NCBI RefSeq assembly: GCF_027744825.2
Contig: NC_071348.1
Coordinates: forward strand, 12,929,563 to 12,993,562
DNA from: Synchiropus splendidus
Lineage: Eukaryota > Chordata > Actinopteri > Syngnathiformes > Callionymidae
Direction of reading: 5' to 3'
DNA: 64,000 nucleotides
Both the position numbers and the translations under genes were made by a program. Shown piece after piece: positions 27,869 through 43,300 of this stretch; positions within the stretch are counted from its first letter, which is position 1, and the number at the start of each line of letters is the position of its first letter. The notes beneath the pieces were generated by a model. That model had not been told where the DNA came from, searched no databases, and saw only the letters and a program-made list of their open reading frames with translations.

Positions 27869-30800
27869 ACCAATGATGCAGAGCACAACTGTGTAGCAGC
27901 AGTTAGACGTTTTGTGAGATTTAAAAAAAAATTGTCCACTGACACTTGGAAGAAATAATTCAGGATTTATGAGTATGTAGTGAAATACAGTGTTTTCTCA
28001 TAAATAAAATTTAAAAAAGTAAAGTAAAGCTGAATACTTGAGTACATTCACGTTGTTACAAACATCTACAAAATGTGGTTTAAAATGGATTACAAATGTA
28101 ATATTGATAAAAAGTTCTGTAGAAATTAAGTAAAACGGGAATTTATTTAAAATTGGCAGCAAGATCAGTCAATGGTTAAAGTAGTCTTGAAAAAAAAATG
28201 TATTAATCATCAATGATCAACAACTTCAAACTCCCTTCTTCTTCTGATGTATTTTCGGCTCCCACTTAAGTGCAAACAGCACTACTAAAAACTAACATTT
28301 GAAGTTTGTCACCACTTTGGCTGAGGCTGAGCACAAATCACAAGGGATCATGAATAAAGTGAAATAGATTTTCCAGCTAAAACCAGATCCTTGTAATTCT
28401 CAGGTTCGACAGTCTGCTATAAACACCTTTCAGGTTAATCACAGCATCATTTGGGATATTTATACGTCTCCGCTAACTGCTGAGGATCTGGCAGCGATGA
28501 TAAATGGAGGGAAATTTTAATCTTCTGCTTCTGATAAAGTGCCTCTTAAGACGCTCCAAGCCACAGCGAGGAGTTAATTCACTCACTGGCTCGAGCCTTA
28601 AAAAACACCTCAGAAATCGGTGCCACAAAAACAGCAACTTTATGAGAACATGCATCTGGTTCTGATTTACAGGACTCTTCAACTCCACCAGCCACTTCAT
28701 TGGACTTGAAGCAGATTTTTTTTTTTCATTACCTTCTTTTCATTTTAATTGCGTCTCATTAGAAAATGGTTCCAAACCACAATTCTTGAGTGCTGAGTGA
28801 GTGAGCTGCAAGTTGAGTGGAGGAGGAGCTGTTTATGATGAGTGTTTGGGTAACCCTCCGAGGTGGCAGGTAAACATCTAGAGCTCCAGGTGGTAACATC
28901 ATCATTCAGGACAGCTAGCCAAGCAGGACTGAACTGGGACAGGAAGTCTGAGAATGCTTTCCAAGGTGACGTCACCCTTCAGTCAGCCTTAAACTCTCCT
29001 CCTGTTGAGTTGAGCCCCGTCCACTGAAGAACAAGAGCTACGTTATGCAGCAACCTTCCAGTCACTTTCCAAACTTAAAGCTGCCATGATGGTGACAGAA
29101 CTGTAAACACCGTCTGAGCCCATGTTCATGAGGTAAATCTGGACATGGCTCAGTCACAGAAACCACAATAATAGAAGTTCTCTGACATGTTTTGAGTTTA
29201 TCCCCCATGAAAAGGGAACCCACTGCAGCAAAACTTTGAAGTGGCTTTCCAAGCCAGTTGAAAATAAGCAAAAAAAGGCGGCCATTACACAAGCAAACAA
29301 TCCCAACAACCACCACAATGGTTTATTAAAGCTGATCATTTGCTTTTATGATGTGGGGACATTGCACATTTAAGGCAGAAACTATATTTGGGTTGTTTAT
29401 GTGTCAGTCTCACAGGGGTTGGGGTGAAAATGTGTCTAGTTAGTAATTTTAAAACACTTTTGCATGTGTTTTAGCATCAAAACCAATACAAGGGACTGAA
29501 AAATATCACCATCTAGAAAAGAAAAGAGTGATAACCAGTGAGTAAGCATCACTAAAGCTGTTCAAGGGTGTACTGAACACAGCGTGAAACATTTTTAAAA
29601 CTCCTGTGTGTCTCTGACCTTTGGCCTTTCTTCATATATTAAAGGCAACAGATAGACTTCCTTCATTGCACTTGTTCTTATCCATATTGTTAGACAAATG
29701 GAACCAATTGGTGAAAATGTTCAGGAAAAAAAAGGCAAGCAGCAGATTCAGTGACTCATCTCCTCAGCAGTGGCCCTACAGTCCACCAGTCAGAGTCACT
29801 GAGGAATGCTGCGAGCCGATTCAGGACCCCGAAATGGACTTTCCAGAGCAGTAAGGGCTGGAGTGGAAACAAAGCCCAAATGAAAACAGATGCACTTGTT
29901 TGAAAGTAATCTCACTGGGCAAATTGCTCCAGTGTTATTACCAAATATTTCAATCATTTCTCTCTTACAGAAGCAAAAGTGTTGACAAGTCCTGCTCCAC
30001 TTCAGGCTCAAGAGTAGTTTTCCGACACTGGAAGGCGTTTTCTTCATAAAATATTAGTTTCAAATGTCAGCTTCTATTACATGAGGACAACAGTAACAAT
30101 TACATTTTCTGACATTAAAGGAATTGCTGTAGAGAATTTAGTTCAATAGAACTGTAGCTCTTCACCACACTGCTCATGCCATTTTCATATAGATTATTTG
30201 ATGTCATACTGCAGGGCCGTCAACAGCTCAAATGAGAAAGACATGAAAGCAAGCTGTGACAGCCTTCAGACAATTCTATAGATTGCCAAAGTGTCTGTTT
30301 GACCAGTGACTTTCACTGGTCATCACTTGTCTATGGTGCTTCAGTCGGGTCAGATCTGGACCATGGAGGTTTTTAGGCTCTGCTGTTAGTGTTAAGTCTT
30401 ACTAACGTTTTTGAATTTCATTAATAAAGAAGTTTAAACGTTCCATATGTGTGGTGACTTTCCCAACCGCACATATATTTACTTAACATAACAAAATGCA
30501 AATTATTCAGAACATATTAGTCACACTTGGAAAGCGAAAACGACGTGTAAAAAGCTAAATAAAGCGGTTAACTTCAGGAACTGAGGAGAAACAGAGAGAC
30601 ATTCATGTCGGGCTTAAGGTTAATGTTATGTCGCGTTGTTCTGTTGTCAGAAAGAGGAAAAACCAAACTGTTTCCATCTTCCAGTCCGTTTCCTCAGATC
30701 TTGGCAGCAAGCATTTATTTCAGCAGTATTTTAAATCCCTGAGCTCCGCTCTGAAAACAACACGGCTGAAGCACTGCTTTTCTTTAGGATGTTGTCCTTC

Positions 30801-33800
30801 AGATTTATGATGCGAGCTGCAGGTGCAACAAGTCGCTGTCGGACGAATGAATCTAGCTGTCGGTAATTTATGTCTAACTTTTTTATGCTATCCCAGTACT
30901 AACTTACGGCAAAATAAACACTTCAGTAGCAGTTCTGATGTATAAAAGTTCATTACTGGGTCAGCTAGGACAAAGATGGATGGAATCTTAATACAGAGAA
31001 ACGCGTTTTCCTCTGAGAACACCATAGAAGGGAAGCTGGACTTGACTGTACTCTCATCCTCAAGCATTTAATAGTTCAACAGTTTTACCAAACACCAATA
31101 ACGTTAAAGGAGATACAAAGTTAAAATTAAGATACACTGGATCAACAAAAAGAAAATAAATTATGTAGTATATCACATCTATTTGAATAGATATAGATAT
31201 AAAAAAAATAAATGTTTAGTACAACTTCAAGATACAATATGTTTACTTCTGTTACACAAACCTTCATGTCACTCCTAAATATATTTCAATGTTCTATCAC
31301 ATTTTCATTATAACAGTTTTGACCTTTAATTTTAATGTACTTAATTTAACTCATGTTCAATAACACTTGGTGGGAAATTTAAACCAGAAACAATAGTTTT
31401 CATTTTCAAACCATTCTTTTAATTCCCCACTTATTTATTTTTGCATGTGTTGACCTTTATGTTTTCTCTTTCAAGGAATCTGTACGTCCAGTTCCTCCGG
31501 ATTGGCTTTATTTCATATCTCATTTTGTGTGCATGGGTTTCAAACATATTTGTATTATTTTAGGTATTATATAGTTCATATATTTCATTATTTCTTTACA
31601 TTTGATATATTAATTCATATTGAAAATATTCCAAGAAAAAATCGCCCCATTGTCACTTATGCGACAATAGTTTGTTTTTATTTTGTGTATACTGGATACT
31701 GGACTTAGGGTGGAACCCTCCGTACATGCAACTTCTCTTCACAGACCTTGTTAACCCGTGCGACATCTGAGGTAGGCGGATGTGTTAAGGGTCTTGCACA
31801 CACACCCCCGATCACTTGACGGATGCTCTAACCAGTCATATTGTATTTATGTTTTAAAATGACAAGCTCAACCTACAAGCTCACCATTACAAGATCCCAT
31901 TTCTGGAGTTACATAGACTTATGGCCACACACAGAGAACCTCAGAGAGTACATTTGGTGACTATATGGAGATGAGAATCATTTAAACATCCATTAAAATC
32001 ACATATAGATGAAGGGATTCATCCCATTGCATTTGAAGCATCATCTGGACAGTTGCATACAATCTCGACTAAACAAGTAGAATCAAAAAAGTGGAGTCAA
32101 AGACAGCATCGGTTTCCAGCAGCACGACGACCAGACTCCCCTGATCAAAGAACTGCTGAGCACCATTACACGCAGAGGTTGGCCTATAAAGCTGCGGTGT
32201 GTGTTACCGCCTTAAGGGGATTTAAATGATCACCTTCTGATTGAGATGACCTACGCTATCCAAACGTGCCTCCACGCTGTCAAAAGCTTTTCTGTTGTTT
32301 CCAACATCACAGTCTCAGCTCTTAGAATAACAAACCTATAAAGCAGTGGAGACAGTCAGAAACTGCCAGTTAGTATAAATTGCTCAGAGTCGACCATGTG
32401 ACGCACCGACCGCAGCCGCAGCCCCCCTCCTCAACACCCACCCTTGCATTTAGGCGCTCTAACTGTTTGGTGAATATAAAACCCATAATCCTTTGCATCT
32501 GGGTCCTCGTCTCGGCACAAATGATGGGTCCGGCCGCAATGAGACTGGCATGCTCACTGGCTGCTGACAAATGGTGGTGAAGATGGGGAGGGGGTTCAGC
32601 AAGTCGGGGTATGATCACTAATCGCATGCCACACCCAAAATAATAGAAGAGAAAACAGACATAAAACCTTTGTAAACACACCCACAGGTTTCACCCAAAT
32701 ATTATGCGATGACTCCCATATCAACACACTTTTGACGCAACCTCACAGACACCTTGGGCAAGACAGGCCACAGTGAAACTATTCCTGAGCGGAATCTTCT
32801 CACTTGATGTGTCACAGGGCGGTTATCTGATGTTCCTTCGAAACTGAAATAAAAATATTCAGACTGCCCAGAATGTATTTAACCGTATTACTTTCACACA
32901 GTATTTATTTGCTCCTCCTTTTGTTTGTTCTTCAACAACCAAAACTGTCAAATAAAAATAAGAATTAGATCCAAAACTAATCCTCTAATGATATTAATGG
33001 AGTAGCAAGCCGTCGTTGTGTTTTCCACAGCAGGAACCCAGCTGTACCTGGACAACATCTCAAGATGCCTTGGTTCACAGCAATTGTTTCCCTATAAACA
33101 GCGTTGAACCCAAAACCATATTTCCAGAAAACAGCATTAAAGTGACAGATGTCCTGTGTGGCCGCCAATCTCTCCCTGAGTCACTTTAAATCTCAGTGAA
33201 TTCGGGGAATTGAGATGGAAAAACTGACAAAGCCATCTTGCGTTGACTCGTTGAGTCATTTCTCCAGCAGCTCTGGAGGCCTGGCACAGTGCACTGAGGA
33301 AAACAGGAAACTTCCTCTCCGCCACATCATCACCATCACATCAGTTCAACCAGAAACCGGTCCATTTAAAGCTTGCAATATCATACGCTGCTCCTTTTAG
33401 ATCAACTACATGGATGTGGCAGAGGAACCGATCCGAAGAGACGTAATGACCCTGGGTGTGTGAGCATGTTTGTTCGTGTGTTTCTGTTTGTGCAAATCTC
33501 TCCTCCCTGACAAAGTACAGAGCTGGTTGATAAGGTCGTTTCAGCGATAAGGTCACCAGAGTAACTCCGTAGTTGTGGAAAACATGCTGACAGTTACGAC
33601 CAAAATAAGGATTCCCTTATATGTGATTCAAGTCAGGAACTTTTTACTCATTTTTCCTTCTATTATGAGGCTGAAGTATGAAGTATGAAGTTAATAAACC
33701 ACCAAAAAATCCAAAGAAAAAACTTTTATACATTACTCACTGACGGCAATACGTGGACTTACAACAATATACTTGACTTGACCCAGACTAGATGACAACG

Positions 33801-36800
33801 CCACAGGCTAGACGACAAGATGGTACACACTCAGTTTAAGAGCACTTTACCACCCCAAAAATGTTAGTGTGGTTGCTAAGTTAGCCGAAGCTACATCTAG
33901 AGCGTGACTCAGAGTCTAGAGCGTGACTCACAGAGTCTTACGAATAGCTCATTTTATTCCGAAACTTGTGAATTCCAACCTGCTGAAGGAAGATGAAAAG
34001 CAAAACTATTTAAGGTGGAAAACAACCATACAACACTCAATTGATAAACATCACACAATGATCCACTAAATGTTAACACAATAAATGAATAGAAATGACT
34101 CAAATCGCTGAAAGCACGTGTCAGTTAAGAAAATGAATTGATGCAGCTGTTCTTTCCTAGGATCAGAAACAATTACCTAATCATTGTTATCTTCAACACT
34201 AAAAAGCGAAGCAGATGTGTGTTCGGATGTTGTTAAAGGCTTGTTGTCAAACTGGGCTTCCAGCCCGATCAATGGCCCCCGCAGTCCCGACACACGGAGG
34301 CTCGTGTGCACTCCTATTTCGACTCAAAGCACAAACTGCTGCCTGGCTCTTCACATGGCAAACCAAAACCACAGACGAGATGACTGTGGCTTCACTGGTC
34401 AGAGAAGCTTCTGAATCTGTGCACACAGCTCCAACTCACTGATCAATACAACACTTCACCCTCTCAAACATTCATGGCTCACGACCAAACACATCGGATT
34501 GAATTCATCTCCGGCCCATTAAAACAAGTGCGGTGTTGCATCCCGACATTAGGAAGCGAGATGGTGGAAAACCCAAAATGGAGGCCACGGCTTCGCTCTT
34601 TAAAGAGGACATGACCATACAGTGTGGTAATTATACGTGCAGTAATGCCTCGTGGATTATAACATGCACAGCTCTTGTAAAGAAAAACACAGCCCTTCCA
34701 CAAAATCTGACCAAAAACATGACTTTGCTCTTTCGCGTGCTCCCTTCTGAAAACCTCAGTCCACAACTGAGAGGCGACGGTTTTGAGGAACAATGATCGC
34801 CGTTGAAGTCACTCCGTGTGGTGGTTCACAGAACAACACTGAGCATTAGAAGACTGAGTCCTGTGCTTACTGCAACTATATAAAAATGACAATTAAAATG
34901 CACAAATGGAAAATAATTCCCAACTCAAAAATTGCCTGGCTACATTTGTGGCTGATTTTTTTTGCTGATCCATTTGATGTAGAAGGCCATAAAAACACAA
35001 CAATTACTGACCACAATGTGTCATGTTGTAGCGATACGGACTAAAAGATCTGAATGATTTGAAGAATAAATGTTTCTGATGAACTAGTTTATTTGAAATT
35101 ATTTTCTATGAAGTATAAAGCACAAGAATACAGTCTCCCTCTCCATCAGTGTAGTGTTCCAGAGAAAGAGAAAGGACAACAATGGAATTGTTTTGGACGG
35201 TTACTCAACTTTATTTAGTCGGTGTTGATGCATCATGTGACTAATCACTAGCTACTAGAAACACGGTCAGTATTTGTAACGTTTCAACGTATAATTACTG
35301 CTGACCCCTGCAGCCCTGTTTCTTTTTCGGCAACGTAATTACGTATCTTCAAGTTATTTTGGTCCGCATCACAGCAGGTCCCCAAAGCGGTGGGAACTAT
35401 AAAAAGGTCTTTGTACATAACCGCAGTTGACGTGTCTCTTGGTGATGTTCCCATGATGAAACTATGCAGAGGCCAGCGTTCATTCATCCATATTTATTAG
35501 TGCTCAGTCGCTCCAACATACACTAAACAGCCCCCAAGGTCAAGAGGCTGTGGGATCTTCAGAGAATCTCAATAAAACAGACTTGAAAATGTATACTTTA
35601 GCTAAAAGCAGACGACTTCCCCTCATCTTGTAAGCTATTATTGTGTCTGTTTGTAAGTGTGTAAACTAACGGCTCGGTTGGCGCAGTAACTCATCACTTC
35701 TTTGATTTGTAGCAGCTACTCACACTGGGAATAGAACTGCTTTAATGTCTTGGTTTTTATTGGTTGTTTTATGGATTTGGAATCAAGTGGGATTTGTTCC
35801 TGGTGTTGACTCACAAAAAAGCTCATGAACAATGAAGCAGAGATGGACACGGCAGAAACCCACATCAGTCATCTCCACTTGACTGTGTGCCATCGTGGAT
35901 AAAACTCAAGAAGGACTCTGTCTTCTGTGGGTAATTTGGGGTGTGTGTCTTCAACTAGCTTCAATAGAGCCGTTCACTCTCAATTGTGATGCAAAAGGAA
36001 GGAGAATTCAAAAAATCTGAGGCTGTTATTTCCCACCAGCTGGTTGCTGACTTAGAGGACAAAGAGGTTTTTACCTCAAGTGAAGACATGTTTTATCTAT
36101 TTCTGCTGAGCTCACTGGATGTAGCTGTTAATGTTAATGTGTCAGTTAAGGACACATATTAACCATCAATAAACTAATATCAGCAGCACCAGCTTAGCAC
36201 AACAGGCTTATTTACTGTTAATAATCAGTAATTATGAAGCTGTCACAAGTGAACTTTTGGTGACATTCCAGAGGAAAATCTAGCCAGGCTTCACAAGATG
36301 TTAGTTGCCTGCAAACGTACTGCTAATACAGATACAATGAAGTACTACTTTTGTTTGTTTGTGGTAATAGGTTCCCTAATCTAATATTGACATCTTAAAG
36401 TGGATTTTTTCCTATAATGAAGTTTTAGATGTATAGTTAGTGACGTTTTTCGATTGAATCCACTTCACTATGTTGCTTTTCTTTGTCTTTGTTTCCCAGC
36501 AATACAACTTGCTTTTACACATTATCTTAACTCAATAAGTATTTTTCCTTTACAAATATAATTTACTTCTCGACATGTTCTAATTATGCTCATTTTGTTG
36601 GATAATTGTTTGGTTTTTCCACCACTGGTATATCTAATTAGCTCAGAATGTTTCATTTTTTTAAAACACAAAACGGTCTCAGCGTTCTTTTGATCCACAG
36701 CCTGTTGGCAGAAAATCCAAACTGTCTCTCACAAGATCACATTTTTGAGAATAAACTCTTCCCTGCATAAAAAAAGACAACACATCTTTGCAAAACGTTC

Positions 36801-37180
36801 ATTACGGGTGGAAAAAGGCGATCAGATGTTGCCTGCTAAAGGGAAACACTCAACTTCTGCAGGCTGCCAAATCTGCCAAGTCATCACAAAAGTGCATTGA
36901 AGGCTGTCATAAACACAGATGTGTGCGCTCAGACGTGCTACTCCCTCGCCCCAATAAACACATGTAGCGTGATACCTTTCTTTTCCTTCAGAGCTGTGCA
37001 TAAATGGCAGAGAATCATGTGGACTGTTGATATGTATGGTTTTCCCGGGTTAGGAATTTGGAACCACGAAACCTTAGCATGTAAATTCTCCTCGGCTTAT
37101 TATTGTTTTTTTTGTTTTTTTTTAAACACAGTCTGACAACTGCAAGCTTATACACTTTTCACAAATCTAAAAAGACACAT
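27869..37180. other. Long noncoding stretch, probably PEAR1 intron 1
   Basis: About 9.3 kb without a convincing exon on either strand. Open frames are short (up to about 110 codons), overlap each other on both strands and show no family motif. At about 31740-31850, GTTAAGGGTCTTGC and nearby text faintly recall a SINE tail but are too diverged to name. Confidence 0.55.
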
Positions 37181-37189
37181 CAGCTTTTG

Positions 37190-37335
37190 TTCGCTATGGT
37201 AACAAACAAATTGAGAGATTAGAGTGGAATCTCCATGGACAATAATGTTTGCTGGTGATATAGTGATTGTTTGTGACAGTGAGGAGGAGGTGAATGCATG
37301 TCTCCAAATTAAGTTTTAAGTGATTCTGATGAGTC
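37190..37335 (+). mobile_element. Small RTE-clade reverse-transcriptase remnant
   Basis: Reading FAMVTNKLRD, then after a frame break SPWTIMFAGDIVIVCDSEEE, this matches the motif C region of the RTE element at 17890-18950 (FAMVMDRL ... PWTMMFADYIVICGESRE). The catalytic pair ADD reads AGD. It is only about 150 bp and much older than the other copy. Confidence 0.7.
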
Positions 37336-40300
37336 AAAAGCTTTAGTCCGAAGAAAATCAAAGTCAACAGGATTTGCACGTCTGTTATCACTTCAGAGTG
37401 TCATTCAGTTTTTTCCACAAGTGGCGGTCACTGTCAACAATTAAAATGACATCGATCCATATGAATGTCTGTGGTATCTGCGTTATGTCACACAAAGAAA
37501 CTTGTAGCGCATCTTAAAAGGACATATTTCATTTTGCCAGCTTCATATATTAGTCTCTGAGTCACAGATGTATGACAGAGCACTAGTAACAGTGAGGACT
37601 TTGACCACGCCACATCTGGTTTCAATTCAGACAACACTTCTTATGTGACTGCAGTTTTTCTTTTTTTTTTTTTTTTCTCGAGCAGCTGCTACAATAATGA
37701 TGGAGGCCAGTTGTTGTTTTCTGTTGACGTTTTTCTGCTGTTTCTTAGATCATCGCTCAAAATGTTGCACGCAGGATTAACCTTGTGTTCTGTTTCTTCT
37801 ATAAGTAAAAATAATGTGACGTTTTAGGACTTATGGCAGGGTCCAGGGTGGTGCAGACATCACACAGATGTGCGTGTCACGTGAGGTGGATGCAAAACAT
37901 GAATGCACACTGAATCTGAGAGCAGGAAAGACAAGGTGAACTTTTACACCAGCTATTATCTTCTGCTGTTTTCACATCACTATTTCAATGAAGTGCACCA
38001 TGGGCTAGTAAATTCTAAAAACCAAAACCCCAGCGATTTACTGGTCTACTTCTGGCTCAGGGTGAGCTGCCTTTTTGGAAGTAGAGGTGGAAACCTGAAA
38101 CTTAATTCAGTGATCATTTTCGTGGCAGCGTTTTCTCTCTCCGCAGCACAAAATGCTCCTTCTCCCTCCTTCACTCCAGATGGGCCTCATCCTGCAAGCA
38201 TCTGGAAGTTAAAGCTTTATTTTCTTCGCTCTGAAACTCAGGGCCACGTGTGCTCCCCCAAAGGTGAACCCTCAGAGACGTTGCAGTGATTTTCTTGTTT
38301 TTCCCAGCAGTGTCACAAGCTTCATTCCCTGCAGGTGGTGTCATTAATTTACAGTCCTGGACACTTTGTTGGCTAATGAAAGATGAAAGTGGGACCTGAA
38401 GAGTATTTGGAAGTTAACTGAAAACATGAGCGATTTTGAAAGCCATTAGCGTGTCGGGGCAGTCGACCATTACACCTGCATGTCTGCTCTGCACAACAGG
38501 AAGATGTGTGCAGCCAGATAGTGTCCCCCACACAGGACATCCTGAGACAATAACACAGTGGGAGGGCGATGCCAGAGATGGAATGAGGGGGAGAGAAGGG
38601 CCACCGAGAGTGTCACCTTGTTTGGGTATGATGTTCAGGACTTACGGGAAGCAAATGGAGAGGAAACTGTTAACTGGATGCTTGAAGGCAAACAGAAGCT
38701 GTGGTAAACGCAGCAGGTCATCTGGAAGACCATTTTTCAATTCCAAAAAGGCCGCTGCTGGATTTTAGAGAGGAAAACTTTGGAGTACAATTTATCACAG
38801 AAATGGATTTTGTGTTTACTGGACACACAGTGTCGATTATAGATTACTGCTGTGTTTACTAACAACTATCTGGATAGCTGGTGTTTCCCACCATCCATCC
38901 TGTGTCTTCTACTTACAAGAGATGCAATGAGTGCCAAACTTTCCAGAGAAGCGGGGGGAGGTGTGTGCAACCAAGAGACTCAATCTCTCCAGTAAACCCT
39001 GGGCCGGCCATGGGAGGATAATTCAGAATTTTGAATTTCAATTTCAACTGGAATTTCTCATATTGATTTAGAATTTTTGTACTAGTCTCCTCCCAGTTGC
39101 CCAGAACAACAAGGTAGTGTTGGAGTCCAGATCACAGCAACCGAAACCAAGACATAGTCGAGACTGGAGAGTACTGAGACTGAGTCAAGACCAAGAGAGT
39201 ATATCTTAGGAGTGACCAATCCATTGTCAGTTGAAACAAACAGCACCAGTCTGACATTTAACAGCAATTAGATGTGGCCCTTTTGCGGATACATTTGAGA
39301 CCCCTGATAAGTATCAAAGAAAAAAACAACAAACAAAAAGCCAATGATGCTTTCCAATTATGACTGCTTTCTCTGTCAGTCTCGGCCGGTCTGAATAGAA
39401 ATCCTGAGCCCGCTCGGTCCGAGACCAAGACACGACCGATGAAAAATGCATTCATGACCCAAACCCTGAAAAAGGGGTCTTGAAACTGATCTCTAGAGCA
39501 AGACCGAAGACCAGCAAGAAGAAGCCTGAACCATTCTTCCTATCACAGTCGGACCAGAAAAGCAAGACAGAAAGACTTTTAAGATCAAAGCCAGGCGACT
39601 AACTTTCCAACAATTTAAAGGTGGACCATTCTGTCTAACCAGCCTGTGGACTGGCGACCTATGAAATGCTGCATAGTTTCCCCCTTCACAATCACTATTG
39701 ACACAGCTCATTAGCATCTAATAGACCACATGTCCCCCACTAATCATTATCTGTCTTCAGCTCATATTTTAAGCTATCCAACAGTGTTCCTTTGACAGGG
39801 CAAACGAAAAGCAGACTCCAATATCTTGTTGCCTCATGTCTGCACTCTCTCCTCCGCCTTCACTCATCGTGGCAGGGCACCAGGAGAATAACTGGGACAA
39901 ACAATCGGAAACATCTTGCTTGTACATTCAGGTCTGCCTTTCGTTGCACCAGCCTGGGATGTAAACACTTGTGAGTTGGGCGAGGGTAATGGACGTCGCG
40001 GTGTTTTTCATGACACGCAGCAAAACTTTATCACCCAAAAATAATTGGACGGCAAACATTTGGCTCAGCTCTTCATTACTAACTTGCCTGGAATAAAGAT
40101 CACAGTAAACGGTGCCAGTCAAAAAGTGGATTGGAAAAGTGAATTTTTAAATAGCACAAGCAACAAAACAATCACCACATTCAAATTTATAACTGGAGGA
40201 CTGACTTTCCTCTCCCTCCAAATGCATCACTTTAAAATTCGTAGCTGAGCGTAATGAAAGGGTGCAGTTAATAGGTATAGTTTATTAGTAAACAAGTGTC

Positions 40301-43300
40301 CAAGCAGGTCAGGGTCAAACATTTACTAATATTATCAAGCAGCGGAGGTTGTCACCTCCTTGATCGGCTGCCTTCATTTGGACAACCACTGCCTTTTCCT
40401 AGACATATCTGAATGAATGTCTGTCTAGCTCTAGTTGTCCAACTTGAGTGTGTCGAGACGTCAACACTTTTTTTGGCTTTGTTACTTGCTATGCATGAGC
40501 TGTGGTTCTACTGTACTTTACTGTTAGTCTCTCCGGCATGGTGTCTCGTCTTTTGGTTCTGTGGCTGAGATCTGGCAAAGAGAGGAGTTCTCCTTTTGTT
40601 GGAACATTTTTACCACAACAGAATCGTCACTGTTGAAACCTAATTCATCTGTCGATCCCAAGCTTCTCCAATCCGGAGGAATGGCACTGATCCGATCCAG
40701 TATCAGTATCGGGCTCCGATACCAACATTTCTGACAGATTGGAAATTCTCGATCCAACCAGCCAAGCTCTCCGTACCACGAGCCGAGTCTGAGCTTGGCG
40801 TTGTCTATTGACATTTCCACCCTGTCAGCTGCTCTGCTAGTGCACTGAGCAATGAGATACGCCTTCATTCAGGAAGTCCATTCCAGTTTGCAGTCATTCA
40901 GTATGTCAGCATTAGGCAGCTCCCGCACTGAAGCTTTACTTATAAACATGGAATTACTGAATGGGTGAGCACTAATAAGTGAGTCAGTTGGAATAAAAAG
41001 TGCATGTAAATTAAGTTTCATCAAAGAGTGGTGTGTCCTCTGAGAGCAAAATGGATGAGCAAGGCTGACATAAACAGCGCAGCTAGACATCACAGCGGAA
41101 GGGTTTTGTTTCTCAAACAAGAGTAAATCAGTCAAATATCTTCTGGAGCATTCCTGTTGAAAGGAGTTCTTGTTTTCTAACTTCCCTTTCTGGACTTACA
41201 CTTACTTGTAGTATTCTTTGCTAATACACATTTTTTTAAAAAGATGAAGAAAAATATTGACATGGCTTATTATTGAAATTCAGGCATCTAGATTGGAATG
41301 GAAGTTGGTTACAAATTTATTTCCCTGAGGCACCAATAACCACCTGTCCCTGCAACCATGTCTTAGGAGTACAAAATACTTTCATTCTCCAGCAGGTTGT
41401 AACTTAATCTGCAGGATTAGTTTTGAGAAAGGGACCTCTCCTGAACTGTCAACATTTCTGAAAAGAAATTTTGTAAGATTTAATGTTAATTTTACATCTT
41501 TAGTTTGGGTTTATTGAAGCCAAACACCTCGAAAAGTCTTAAGTCCTCACAAAAGCGGTAATTGGCTACAGACACACACAATACAGTGACTTTTAAAGTA
41601 GATATCCTTTGGAAACAGAAGGTGATACCACAAAAAAAAACTCCACACTTGTTTCTTTTTCCAGACACAGTGTCAAAAGGGTGTTGACAAGTTGTGATGA
41701 TCTGCTCTGCCTTGCCGGGTTGTCTTTGAGAGATGTCCCGGAAAATAAAGCCGAAAAAACAAGTTCTCAAATGAAAATGGGCGACTGAGAGAGAGCCGCA
41801 GATTAGCACAGCTGGTGGAGCAGATCTGGGTTCCATCTCAAGACAAACATCAGGAGTTCATATCTGCCAAGCATGACATGAAGACCATTTGTTTTTCACA
41901 TGCAAAAACCAGCGTGTGGCAAAGCCATAAGGCTTCACTTTCGACACAACATTGTAAACATGCATCTTGTCAAAAACAAACAAATGCCCACTGGGAGATA
42001 TAATTGGGCCGCTGTTTCTACGTCTTCAACTTCTCAGCTTGCACTGGGCTCCAGTCGTCCCGCATGGCAGACCACAGCGCAACGCAGACGCCATTCGACG
42101 ACCCTGCAGTCCTAATGAGCAATGTCTCCACCGTCGCTCCACCCACCATCCTAAAAGCCAACCACCAACATATAAGCAACAGCAGGAAAGACCCTCGCCA
42201 CAGCACAAGTAGTCTGTGGTCACTCCATCAGCTTACTGCTGGCTCCTCCTTCGGTTCCAGCCCAAAAACCCACCGACCTCTGCTTTTATGATTGGTTATT
42301 TGAGCCCACGTCCAATGAAACTGAACGTGTTCCGCAGCAGAGCGACAGAGAAGAAAAGCTGGAGGCCTGCAGCTGAATCTGCTCCAAATTATTTGCACGG
42401 CTGCATAACACATGGGGTTGAAAGACTTATATAAGCCTGCGGTAGGAATATTCAATCCAAGTCACCTTTTTTCTAAGATCCTTGAGCTGTGTGTCATTTT
42501 CATCAGGACTATTTTAGCATCAAAAGGGAATGAGACAATGACATCTGCATCATAATGAGGAAACAGTTCTATTAAAAAAGACGGGACAGAATGGGAAAAT
42601 ATTTTGTTCAGTCAAACTGCCGGAGGCATGGCAGGAGAACAGAGAGGTCGGATAAAGATCGGACTGCATGATGGATCAGACTGTGGGAAGCTGCTGCTTC
42701 ACCTGTGTAACAGTCGCCACGCAAATATGAGTCTGGAATTGTATATTACAACTCAGCTGTGCATTAAAAACCACAATAAATAAAATATAAATACAATGTG
42801 ATGATTGGTTATTGACAATTTACAATGATAATTTAAGATAAAAAGTAACAAAGTGGAAAAAAAAGTGCAGCGGAGAAAAGTAGATATACCAAATATGTTG
42901 ATTTGCCCTGTGAATCTACATGCCGCACATCCACCCACACACACACTCCCACACACACACCACGCCATCATTTTCAAACAAGTTTACTACTCTCATATGT
43001 CATTAAGAACAAAATGTCCACGCAACTGCCTGAAAAAACGAATATTTTCCATGTTCTCAACTGAACTCCCATAAATAACCTCAGTGTTCTACACAAAAAT
43101 AAGCTATTTTCCAACCCAAAAACATCCTGGGGTCATCATGAATATGTACCATCTTGCCTCACTGTGAAAGTACTTCAAACTTTTTGCACAGAATATGGTC
43201 CAACATGTAATCTGAAGATCATTTGAAGAAAAGACATGAAATTTCGATGATAAACAAATGAAATGAACATCCAAATGCTCAGGCACTCGGGAACAAGTCA

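Noticed and set aside
31740..31850. SINE-like text (GTTAAGGGTCTTGC and nearby)
   Set aside because: Too diverged; no A/B box pair or tail could be matched with confidence.
37903..38768. Two plus-strand frames of 128 and 110 codons
   Set aside because: Low-complexity mix of residues, no domain, no plausible splice structure; expected by chance in this length of DNA.
42004..42455. Cluster of overlapping frames on both strands
   Set aside because: Caused by locally higher GC and few stops; none has recognisable domains and all overlap each other.
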